Shown here: positions 5,894 through 12,553 of the stretch, one piece after another
Layout of the letters: each line of letters starts with the position of its first letter
How positions within the stretch are numbered: the first letter of the stretch is position 1
Virus record (IMG/VR): IMGVR_UViG_3300042562_000203
Span: 1-31,134 of that record
Strand: one strand, 5' to 3'
DNA: 31,134 nt
Source of the DNA: a virus
Translations under genes and position numbers: made by a program
Notes under the pieces: model-generated
The model's database searches: none
Seen by the model: the letters and a program-made list of their open reading frames with translations, nothing else
What the model was told of the DNA's origin: nothing

Positions 5894-6298
5894 TTAATTA
5901 TCAATATTATCTTTTGTAGCCATTTTGGTAGGCGGATTTTCATCATTTTCTATGGATTTTATACTATGATTATGGTCTAACAAATGTAATATAAAATCTA
6001 AAACTTTCCCAAAGTATGACAATTTACCCATTAATTTATTTTTTCCTAGTACAGAACTAATAGTTTCATCAGGGTTTCCAAACTTATGACCACCTGTTTT
6101 AATCATCACATCATTGAACAATTTAGCTAAAAAACTATTAGCGTGTTGGTCGGTCGCTAATGCACATCTAAATAAATATTCATCTAAACTATGCCAACCA
6201 CTTTTAATAAGGGTTAAAACAACTGAGTAAGTAAATGCAATCGGATAAATAACCCCTGCTAAAAAAATTGATACTAAAAATAAAATAAGTCCTATCAT
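5894..6298 (-). CDS. Putative membrane protein of unknown function, 134 aa
   Basis: It opens with a strong hydrophobic stretch (MIGLILFLVSIFLAGVIYPI, continuing through FTYSVVLTLI), then a soluble region with ATDQHANSFLAKLFNDVMI and KFGNPDETISSVLGKN. I associate the latter kind of segment with proteins found near phage tail-fibre and lysis genes, but know no function for it. The C-terminal 35 residues are polar. The ATG overlaps the upstream stop (ATGA, 6295-6298), so it is in the same translational chain as the 154-aa gene. It may be membrane-active and belong to lysis, or be a virion component. Confidence 0.6.
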   Translation of the reverse strand: MIGLILFLVSIFLAGVIYPIAFTYSVVLTLIKSGWHSLDEYLFRCALATDQHANSFLAKLFNDVMIKTGGHKFGNPDETISSVLGKNKLMGKLSYFGKVLDFILHLLDHNHSIKSIENDENPPTKMATKDNIDN

Positions 6299-6759
6299 AA
6301 AATAACTAAATTATTGTTTATTACTTGAAGTTCTACATAGTCCCACAACGGCATCAACGCTCGTTTTAAATCTTCGTAATTACCACTATCTAACTCTGCT
6401 CTAAATTCAGTCCACATGAAATAAGCAAGATTAACTACCTTATCATTATTGTGAGTGTCTAATGGTATTTCAAAACCACTTAATACAAACTTATCCTCGG
6501 GGAATGCCCATTGATAAATCTCAGGGATTACGACTGCATAAGGACTTAATGGTGGTGGGGTATAATCTACTTCAAATGCACTTAATTCTAAATCTACAAT
6601 TTCATAAGTTAGGGTTTCAAATATCTCAGGAAATTCTAACAAAGCATTTTCACTTGTTGCAAATTTACCAATGTGTTGCCCTGATTTTATAGGTGCTGCG
6701 TAAAAGGTATTTACTCCTTTTTGCGTTCCGTTGTATTCTTGTGTATTTATTAATATCAT
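6295..6759 (-). CDS. Hypothetical protein after the putative tail fibre gene, 154 aa
   Basis: No family recognised. The protein is acidic and soluble-looking, with beta-prone N-terminal segments (GVNTFYAAPIKSGQHIGKF), a proline-rich centre (YTPPPLSPYAV) and a helical C-terminal part (YFMWTEFRAELDSGNYEDL). There is no membrane segment. Both ends overlap their neighbours by ATGA (6759/6756 and 6298/6295). Its position just after a probable fibre or receptor-binding gene suggests a tail-fibre assembly or chaperone-type protein, which is inference only. Confidence 0.55.
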   Translation of the reverse strand: MILINTQEYNGTQKGVNTFYAAPIKSGQHIGKFATSENALLEFPEIFETLTYEIVDLELSAFEVDYTPPPLSPYAVVIPEIYQWAFPEDKFVLSGFEIPLDTHNNDKVVNLAYFMWTEFRAELDSGNYEDLKRALMPLWDYVELQVINNNLVIL

Positions 6760-7910
6760 ACTTGTCTGCCTAATGTTGTTTGAAATGTTTGTACTGCATT
6801 GTAATGGTCAACCTCTTGTGCTAAACTCCATGCTTTCATAGATGCTGCATAAGCGTAATTTCTTGCAGTATTCCATTGTGGTGCGTTAGTCCCTCCACTC
6901 CATTGTCCTCCTACACATATTGCACTAAATTGTGTAGGTTGTTGAGATGGTGATTTACTATTTATGCCTCCCGTTAAATTAACCCCATTTCTTGCTAACC
7001 CATCAGTTGCACCACCTAAGTATGTGGAAAACAAACCAAGTGCTGACCCTGTATATGCGTTATTATGAACATAAACAGAAGCCCCTCCACCCATTACTGC
7101 ATCTTGATAATTAGCAGAAGTTCTAATCATTATCCTTGTAATTTCTATTAGATTATTACTTACGCCTCCAATATCTGTATTTAAATTACTTCCACTTGCA
7201 CCATCTGTTCTCGAATAAACAGAAACAGCAAATCTATCACCACCATTTGCAAATTGGTCAGGGATAAGAGGAATAATCATTGCATTGTTTGAACCATTTG
7301 TTGTAATTCCATTAGCATTATGGGTAGGACTTCCTTGAAATCTTGCCAAATTCGCTGATGATTTTCTAAATGGGTATTTTAAATTTACTGCATGGTCATT
7401 AGCATTGCCATTAACTAAAGGATGTATAGTATAAAACTCATCCCATAATCCCGCTGCATTAAGGTCATCAACTAAATCTATTATAGCGGTTTGTATTGTA
7501 GAACTTGGTGCAGTTAATTGGTTTAAAAATATATCTGCAAAGTCAAAAGGGGTTAAAGTTCTTAAATCCCATGTTGCATTTGCGCTTACTTGTTTAGTTG
7601 GAAATGCGTTTCCAAATCTATCAACTAAATCTAAATCATAAGAACCGCCACCCGCAGGTACTACAATATCAATAGTTCTACCTGTTATTGTAAATGAAGT
7701 TGGGACTGCGTTAGTAGTTACATTAATAGTTCCTACACTTGGAATAAATCCACTTGCAACCCCGTTGTTTTGAATTTCTTGATTAGGTAGTATTAAAGTT
7801 CCTCCACTCGGTACACTATTAGAATAACTTGCATCACTATTTTCCACTGCACCATTGGCACATATTGGATTATCTGTTATTATGGTTAATTTATTATTTG
7901 GTAAACTCAT
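6756..7910 (-). CDS. Probable tail fibre / receptor-binding protein, 384 aa
   Basis: The protein is rich in Asn, Thr, Ser and Gly with beta-prone sequence, as in fibre or lectin-like virion proteins. The N-terminal part (CANGAVENSDASYSNS, VPSGGTL, LPNQEIQNN) resembles a module in the 420-aa protein at 10703 (CADATYTIEDSLG, IPSGGTL, LNVNNS), so the two share a small beta domain. The C-terminal 250 residues (FDFADIFLNQLTAPSSTIQTA, RFAVSVYSRTDG, ARNYAYAASMKAWSLAQE) could be a lectin/LamG-like fold, but I see no diagnostic residues. It overlaps its upstream neighbour by 17 nt and is near the end of the virion genes, the usual place for adsorption proteins. Confidence 0.55.
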   Translation of the reverse strand: MSLPNNKLTIITDNPICANGAVENSDASYSNSVPSGGTLILPNQEIQNNGVASGFIPSVGTINVTTNAVPTSFTITGRTIDIVVPAGGGSYDLDLVDRFGNAFPTKQVSANATWDLRTLTPFDFADIFLNQLTAPSSTIQTAIIDLVDDLNAAGLWDEFYTIHPLVNGNANDHAVNLKYPFRKSSANLARFQGSPTHNANGITTNGSNNAMIIPLIPDQFANGGDRFAVSVYSRTDGASGSNLNTDIGGVSNNLIEITRIMIRTSANYQDAVMGGGASVYVHNNAYTGSALGLFSTYLGGATDGLARNGVNLTGGINSKSPSQQPTQFSAICVGGQWSGGTNAPQWNTARNYAYAASMKAWSLAQEVDHYNAVQTFQTTLGRQV

Positions 7911-8595
7911 TCCAATTACTATTTTTATATTTGTATAATACTACATTTTTCCAAACACCACTTTTATAAACTCTTAATCGATAAAGATTAAAACTTGGAC
8001 TTACATAATAGTAAACCATTAAAAAGTTTATTTGCAAAGTTACATTTTTTCCCGTTAAATTATATACATTTTTATTTGCAGTTAAAGAGTAATTAATTGT
8101 GCTACCTGATTTAATTAAATTTGCATCCTTACCACTTAATGTATAAGTCCCTTTACTTGCACTTAATGTTTTACTTATTCTAAAATCAACATCTTTTCCC
8201 GAAAGTGTAAAATCCCCTTTATTTGCAGATAATGTTCGACCTACTTTAAAGTCTGCGTTTTTCCCTGATAATGTATAAACGCCTTTCTCACTTGATAAAG
8301 TTCTGCCTACTTTAAATTCAGCAGCCTTGCCCGAAAGTGTAAAGTTGCCTTTTTCACTTGCAATACTTCTACCTACTTTAAAGTTAGCATCTTTACCACT
8401 TAAACTATAAGTACCTTTACTTGCAGTTATTGAATAACTAACTGAACCTGCCGAAAAGGTTAATGTAGCATCTTTGCCTGTTAAGGTATAATCTCCCTTA
8501 CTTAAAGATAAATTATAAGAAGTTGAGCCTGAACCTACTATTGGTAGTAGTTCTAATTCAATCTGCGCCCCATCAAATAATCTTCTTGTTGCCAT
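7894..8595 (-). CDS. Repeat-built beta-rich virion protein, 233 aa
   Basis: The body consists of seven repeats around the core KG-x-[YF]-[TS]-L-[ST]-GK-[DN]-A, with the lead Lys at residues 33, 60, 82, 104, 126, 148 and 175. The five central units are exactly 22 residues (66 bp) apart; both end units are 27 apart and contain a Ser/Gly insert (AGSVSY, SGSTINY). The C-terminal 45 residues lose the repeat and are Tyr-rich (MVYYYVSPSFNLYRLRVYK), probably a separate head domain. Such repeats suggest a thin beta fibre or spike. The near-identical 66-bp units invite copy-number change. It lies between two structural paralogues and the fibre-like gene. Confidence 0.6.
   Translation of the reverse strand: MATRRLFDGAQIELELLPIVGSGSTSYNLSLSKGDYTLTGKDATLTFSAGSVSYSITASKGTYSLSGKDANFKVGRSIASEKGNFTLSGKAAEFKVGRTLSSEKGVYTLSGKNADFKVGRTLSANKGDFTLSGKDVDFRISKTLSASKGTYTLSGKDANLIKSGSTINYSLTANKNVYNLTGKNVTLQINFLMVYYYVSPSFNLYRLRVYKSGVWKNVVLYKYKNSNWNEFTK
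8026..8517 (-). repeat. Seven tandem coding repeats, 66-bp period in the centre
   Basis: DNA encoding the KG-x-[YF]-[TS]-L-[ST]-GK-[DN]-A repeats of the preceding gene. Central spacing is 66 bp; outer spacing is 81 bp on both sides. Plus-strand traces are recurring AATGT(A) / CCTTT / CTTGC segments between 8140 and 8420. Confidence 0.75.
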
Positions 8596-8596
8596 T

Positions 8597-9406
8597 TTAT
8601 ACTTCTGATAATATTAATGCACCTGTTAGTGATGTTGATACTGCAGAAAATACACTAATTGCAAGGCAAGCATCAGGGTCTATTTCTGCCAAAGAACCGA
8701 TAATGCAACCTGTACTAACTGAATCTAATGGCATTGCACCTGTTGCATTTTCCAATGAAATCATTGCTAAAGGCTTGAACATACACACCCCAAAATTGCC
8801 TGCCGTTCCTGTGGTGGCAGTAACGGTTACTGATTCAATACTTTCCACACCTGTATCACCTGCTTGTAATGGGATAGGAATTAACACACCTACTTCTCGA
8901 AAAAAACCTCCACCAAATGTTGTGGCAGTAGATGTTCTACCACTCACTCCCGATGAATTTGTGTAACTTATTGTTACCGTTGTGTAGGTTGTCCCAATAA
9001 TGGTATAAACTACAATTCCCGCCATAACTCCCTCACCCGATGTATATCTTGTTAATGGTGCGGTTGGTAAGTTGGTTGTTTGAGCTGTTGTTAAAGTAGC
9101 ATTCAGTCCTCCGCTAACATTTAACAAATCAACTAAAAGCATACCGCCTGCGCCAAATGTTGAAGTATTAAATCTACCGCCCAAAAATGTAAGTCGCCCT
9201 GTTGATATGTCAGGGATAGGTCCGATTGATTGTGCAGAATCCTTATTAAGAGCAACGCTTGTAGTAGGTACGGCAGGTGCAGGATTAAAAGATTGCCAAC
9301 TTGCGTTCAATCGCAAAGTTCTAGCGATTGATGTGGATAGCTGAAAATCTGCAACACGATTTTCTTTTAGCTTTTCTACATATTCATCAAAGTCTGTTAG
9401 TGCCAT
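8597..9406 (-). CDS. Structural protein, paralogue A, 269 aa
   Basis: This Thr/Gly/Ala-rich protein is clearly related to the next upstream gene (9406-10254). Shared blocks occur in the same order: GGLNATLT-AQT, [VE]IYTIIGTT-TT-T, S-Y-TN-[SA]G, FREV, PL-AGD[TS]G, and TATTGTAGNFG. The N-terminus differs (MALTDFDEYVEKLKENRV, charged and helical). No membrane segment or signal is present. Position among connectors and fibre genes suggests a virion protein, but which part of the particle is not clear. It starts at ATG 9406 with a one-base TAATG overlap with the upstream stop, and ends 2 nt before the next ATG. Confidence 0.6.
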   Translation of the reverse strand: MALTDFDEYVEKLKENRVADFQLSTSIARTLRLNASWQSFNPAPAVPTTSVALNKDSAQSIGPIPDISTGRLTFLGGRFNTSTFGAGGMLLVDLLNVSGGLNATLTTAQTTNLPTAPLTRYTSGEGVMAGIVVYTIIGTTYTTVTISYTNSSGVSGRTSTATTFGGGFFREVGVLIPIPLQAGDTGVESIESVTVTATTGTAGNFGVCMFKPLAMISLENATGAMPLDSVSTGCIIGSLAEIDPDACLAISVFSAVSTSLTGALILSEV

Positions 9407-10254
9407 TATTTTTCAATTGTTGCTAATGAACCAAATAATTCAGGTGCAGTTGCAGCACTTGGAATAAACATTAGTGCTAAACAAGCATTAGGGTCAATAA
9501 CGGGTATGCCTGGCAATCCTGTTGTGTAATCTCTCCACCCCATTGTACCACCTGCACCTACAGGAATCCAAGCCAAAGGTTGAGCAATGGTTATACCAAA
9601 GTTACCTGCAGTTCCCGTAGTAGCAGTTAATTGTATTTGCTCTATTGCTTGTATTCCACTATCACCCGCTGCTAAAGGTATTCTCTGCATTCTTGATACT
9701 TCACGGAAACCCGTTGCACCTATGTTAATAGTTGAAGTTCTTGAACCTGTCCCTGCTTGGTTTGTGTAGGTCATTGTAAGGGTTGTAGATGTTGTTCCTA
9801 TTATTGTATATATTTCATAGAATGCTATGTTACCTGCACCTCCCGTATTCCTTGTTAATGCAGGACTTGGAGTTGACCCTTGTATTGTTTGTGCAGATGT
9901 TAAAGTTGCATTTAACCCACCCTCGTGAAATAACCTATCGTACAATAAATACACGCCTGCAACTAATGGTGTAATACTTGCACCTATTAAGTGCTTATCT
10001 CTACCACCACCTGCGGCAGTAAATGGTATTGCTCCATTAGTTGATTTAGTAGGTATTTCCCCCACTGTTGGGACTGCACCCTTTGCAGGCATTCCGTCAT
10101 ACTCCCACAAAGAACATCCTCTACCTGATATTGGTGCGGTTGCTGCAACCCCTGCGACTCTTGGCACTTTGTGAAAAAAAATATTTTCAGGTGTACCACT
10201 ATTGCCGCCTGTTTGTCTGTTAATTAAATCGGATAAGTCTGTTATTGCTGCCAT
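9406..10254 (-). CDS. Structural protein, paralogue B, 282 aa
   Basis: Tandem paralogue of the following gene, sharing the blocks GGLNATLTSAQT, IYTIIGTTSTTLTM, FREVSRMQRIPLAAGDSG and LTATTGTAGNFG, while the N-terminal 100 residues (LSDLINRQTGGNSGTPENI, CSLWEYDGMPAKG) are its own. Related, diverged copies suggest two positions in the particle or an old duplication for host-range or assembly purposes. The composition is typical of beta-sandwich virion proteins. There is no cysteine-rich, catalytic or membrane signature. It starts at ATG 10254, 4 nt after the stop of the 138-aa gene. Confidence 0.6.
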   Translation of the reverse strand: MAAITDLSDLINRQTGGNSGTPENIFFHKVPRVAGVAATAPISGRGCSLWEYDGMPAKGAVPTVGEIPTKSTNGAIPFTAAGGGRDKHLIGASITPLVAGVYLLYDRLFHEGGLNATLTSAQTIQGSTPSPALTRNTGGAGNIAFYEIYTIIGTTSTTLTMTYTNQAGTGSRTSTINIGATGFREVSRMQRIPLAAGDSGIQAIEQIQLTATTGTAGNFGITIAQPLAWIPVGAGGTMGWRDYTTGLPGIPVIDPNACLALMFIPSAATAPELFGSLATIEK

Positions 10255-10258
10255 AGTA

Positions 10259-10675
10259 TTATACTATTTCTATTAATTTTTGAGCATCTGTAAAGTCGAT
10301 TGTAAATGTATCTCCATTTGCCATTGTAACCCCACCTACACCATAGTCATAATATCCTATCAATGGGTCAGCAGGAGATGTTGGAGTGTCATTGTAAATA
10401 ACTACATATCTAAAGGTAGGAATTGCACCACTTGCAGTTAATGTCAAATCTACTAAAACAAGCGAATATGTACCACTTGTTTGCGTACTTGATGTAGTCG
10501 TGATGTTTCTTGTAGATAACCCTGTGTAAGAAATTTCAGTAATTGCTGAAAGGGTTGCATTACTTGCAGTAGGTGCAGTATTTGTTAATGCTACTACTAA
10601 TTGATTTGAACCGAGATTGTGAACTCCGTTTGCTAAGTCCGCCACAAAGGCGTTGAATTTGTTGAATGTTGCCAT
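10259..10675 (-). CDS. Small phage structural protein, 138 aa
   Basis: It begins MATFNKFNAFVADLANGVHN followed by LGSNQLVVALTNTAP, a pattern I recognise from widespread small phage proteins encoded among head and tail genes, without a settled function. The rest is beta-prone (SGTYSLVLVDLTLTASG, FRYVVIYND) and ends in FTDAQKLIEIV. About 140 residues is the usual size. It precedes the pair of larger structural paralogues and starts at ATG 10675 after a T-rich stretch with no stem. A minor virion protein is likely. Confidence 0.6.
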   Translation of the reverse strand: MATFNKFNAFVADLANGVHNLGSNQLVVALTNTAPTASNATLSAITEISYTGLSTRNITTTSSTQTSGTYSLVLVDLTLTASGAIPTFRYVVIYNDTPTSPADPLIGYYDYGVGGVTMANGDTFTIDFTDAQKLIEIV

Positions 10676-10702
10676 TTTTTATTTATTTATTTTTTTTATT
10701 TT

Positions 10703-11968
10703 TTAAATCGGTTGTAACCATATATCGTTTTCTGATGGAGATAATGGTGCGGTTGCACTTATTGTTAATGTGATGCCTGTTCCAATTACTACGTTGGTAT
10801 TTGAAAGGGCAGTTAAGTTAAGAGTATTCATAGAATATGCCAAATAACTATCCGTTAAAATAACACTACCCAATGGGTCTTCTACTTCTACATTAAAATC
10901 GTCTAAGGTTATATTTTTCGTTTGTTGTGCTAATAAATTTACTGAGTCTAAGGTTACGTTTGCAGTATCTTTTAAAACTGCTATTGAGTCTGAAATACTT
11001 ATATTCTCAGTTGCCTCTGCTAAGATATTTTCAGTCTTTAAGGTTGCACCAACTGAGTCCTTAATAACTGCAACACTATCATTAATCGTGATGTTTTCAC
11101 TTGCAGTTGCTAAGATGTTTTCGCTTTTTAAAGTTGTTCCTGCACTATCCTTAATGACCGCTACTGAGTCAGCAACATTATAGCTATCCGTTCCTTGTGC
11201 TAATATAGACCTACTACTTATTAAAGTAGATGCGCTATTGTTTACATTTAAAGTTGAATTGCTTATTGCTTGGGTTAAAGTTCCACCACTTGGGATTGTT
11301 CCCGTATAAAGAACATTGCCTAAGCTATCTTCAATCGTGTATGTAGCATCTGCACAAGCACCACCTGTATTAACTATCCATTCGCCACCGATTAATGAGC
11401 CTACTAAAGCCCCTAATTGGTCTTTAACTACTACATTAAAGTTAGTATCACTTGGTGCATTGCCATAAACAACTGAATTAATTAGTATTCTTGCATCTTT
11501 GCATGGGTTTGTTGGACTTGGAATAGCTGAACTTAAAGGAATTGCACAACTATTAAAGTCATAAAATTCCTCAATTCCAATATCTACAAAATGCCCCGTT
11601 ACTTCATCGCCCCATTTCTCCCAAAATGGAGTGATTGTATTTGAACTTGTAATAGAAAAACGCTCATTTGTGCCTAACTTCATCCAATAAGCTAAGGTAT
11701 CTAAGGCTATTAATTGAGTGTCACTCTCTACTTCTAACTCATTACCCTCTGATTTAAGCACTCTGTCCGCTATTACTACTCTGTAATTCCTTGTATAGCT
11801 TGTTCCTGATAGACTTCCGCCTAAAGGATAGACTAACATCAAAGGATATATTAGATTTTCGTAGGCTTGTTGTTCAAATTCTTGGGCATAAAGAAAAGAA
11901 TGGATTTGATAGTGTCCACTTGCAAGAAGTTCAAACTCACTTTTTATTTCGTTGGCTGTCTTTTGCAT
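10703..11968 (-). CDS. Connector/tail-completion-like domain fused to beta repeats, 421 aa
   Basis: The ATG at 11968 is chosen; a longer frame would need TTG at 11977. The first 150 residues (NEIKSEFELLASGHYQIHSF, YENLIYPLMLVYPL, YRVVIADRVLK) look like a head-tail completion protein of mixed alpha/beta type. Next comes a Cys-containing module (GGACADATYTIEDSLG, IPSGGTL) shared with the fibre-like protein at 6756. Four 30-residue repeats follow (ILA-x5-NI-x3-DSVAVIKD-type). The last 20 residues (LSPSENDIWLQPI) form a short end motif. The fusion of a connector-like head to fibre-like repeats is unusual and suggests a virion protein that both joins and projects. Overlapped at its 5' end by a 43-aa ORF. 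Confidence 0.6.
   Translation of the reverse strand: MQKTANEIKSEFELLASGHYQIHSFLYAQEFEQQAYENLIYPLMLVYPLGGSLSGTSYTRNYRVVIADRVLKSEGNELEVESDTQLIALDTLAYWMKLGTNERFSITSSNTITPFWEKWGDEVTGHFVDIGIEEFYDFNSCAIPLSSAIPSPTNPCKDARILINSVVYGNAPSDTNFNVVVKDQLGALVGSLIGGEWIVNTGGACADATYTIEDSLGNVLYTGTIPSGGTLTQAISNSTLNVNNSASTLISSRSILAQGTDSYNVADSVAVIKDSAGTTLKSENILATASENITINDSVAVIKDSVGATLKTENILAEATENISISDSIAVLKDTANVTLDSVNLLAQQTKNITLDDFNVEVEDPLGSVILTDSYLAYSMNTLNLTALSNTNVVIGTGITLTISATAPLSPSENDIWLQPI
10847..11206 (-). repeat. Four tandem 90-bp coding repeats
   Basis: These bases encode four consecutive 30-residue units beginning ILAQGTD, ILATASE, ILAEATE and LLAQQTK, each containing a D-[SF]-x-[AV]-V-x-[KE]-D core. Units 1-3 are close in sequence, unit 4 is diverged. 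The period is exactly 90 bp. Confidence 0.7.
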
Positions 11969-12068
11969 TACTTTCAATTACTTTGATTAGGTTCTTTTTC
12001 TTAAATCCGTACTTCTTACAATCCTGCTCGGATAGTTTATAAATATCTACCTTTTTTTCTTCTTGCAT
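11937..12068 (-). CDS. Small Lys-rich protein, 43 aa, overlapping both neighbours
   Basis: ATG 12068 lies inside the end of the connector gene (32-nt overlap) and the TGA at 11937 lies inside the start of the next gene (32-nt overlap), so it bridges the only gap between them. The product starts MQEEKKVDIYKLSEQ and is strongly basic with KKYGFKKKNLIKVIES. There is no membrane segment. Without it, 68 nt between two tightly packed genes would be empty, which is against the pattern here. Function unknown. It could be coincidental in AT-rich DNA, so confidence is moderate. Confidence 0.42.
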   Translation of the reverse strand: MQEEKKVDIYKLSEQDCKKYGFKKKNLIKVIESNAKDSQRNKK

Positions 12069-12552
12069 TGTTTACATTTATGTTTGGGATTTCTGAATAA
12101 TTTTTAGCACAACTAAATAACGGATAATCTGTCGAATTGTCAACCAAATAATCCACTAAATTGACACGATAATTCTCAGCTATGTTTCTGTACTTAGTTT
12201 GAATTATACTCATGCCTGTATTATCTAAGGGTTGAGCATTGTCGCTACTACCTACCATTAAAGCCTTATTTTTTATCTTGTAATTGACATCTATTACTAA
12301 CTCACTAACTACTTTATTGATTAGATAAGGTTGAATGTAGTCAGTTAATAAGGTAGTATTTAAAGCGCTTACACTTTCAGCATTAACCTGAGTGATTAAC
12401 TCAGCATACAAGTCCTTACCTATTACTTGCTTAAGGTATATGTCTTGAACCATTATTAAAGTAGGTTGCAATAGTTTACTATCTACATTCTCATTGATTA
12501 CTGATTGGTCTTTTATAACCTCTATCGATATAAATTGTGGTGTTAAACTCAT
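12037..12552 (-). CDS. Head-tail connector (adaptor) protein, 171 aa
   Basis: A mainly helical protein beginning MSLTPQFISIEVIKDQSVIN, with IMVQDIYLKQVIGKDLY, a central LLTDYIQPYLINKVVSEL and a C-terminal helix YRVNLVDYLVDN. Adaptor proteins of the gp6/gp15 type have this size and helical build and are encoded right after the portal gene, as here (1-nt spacing). It likely binds under the portal ring. The very C-terminus is basic (NNARRKKGRYL). I recognise the type from position and helical pattern rather than from a diagnostic motif. Confidence 0.6.
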   Translation of the reverse strand: MSLTPQFISIEVIKDQSVINENVDSKLLQPTLIMVQDIYLKQVIGKDLYAELITQVNAESVSALNTTLLTDYIQPYLINKVVSELVIDVNYKIKNKALMVGSSDNAQPLDNTGMSIIQTKYRNIAENYRVNLVDYLVDNSTDYPLFSCAKNYSEIPNINVNNARRKKGRYL

Positions 12553-12553
12553 A

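Noticed and set aside
8523-8966. 147-codon open frame on the plus strand
   Set aside because: Mirror of the Thr/Gly-rich structural paralogue and repeat gene; low-complexity Val/Pro/Ala composition, no context.
9987-10199. 70-codon minus-strand frame inside paralogue B
   Set aside because: Lies wholly inside a well-supported gene in another frame, with an unnatural composition (Gln, His, Ser) and no start signal.
11969-11977. TTG start for the connector/repeat protein
   Set aside because: An ATG three codons later (11968) is available and no feature favours TTG.
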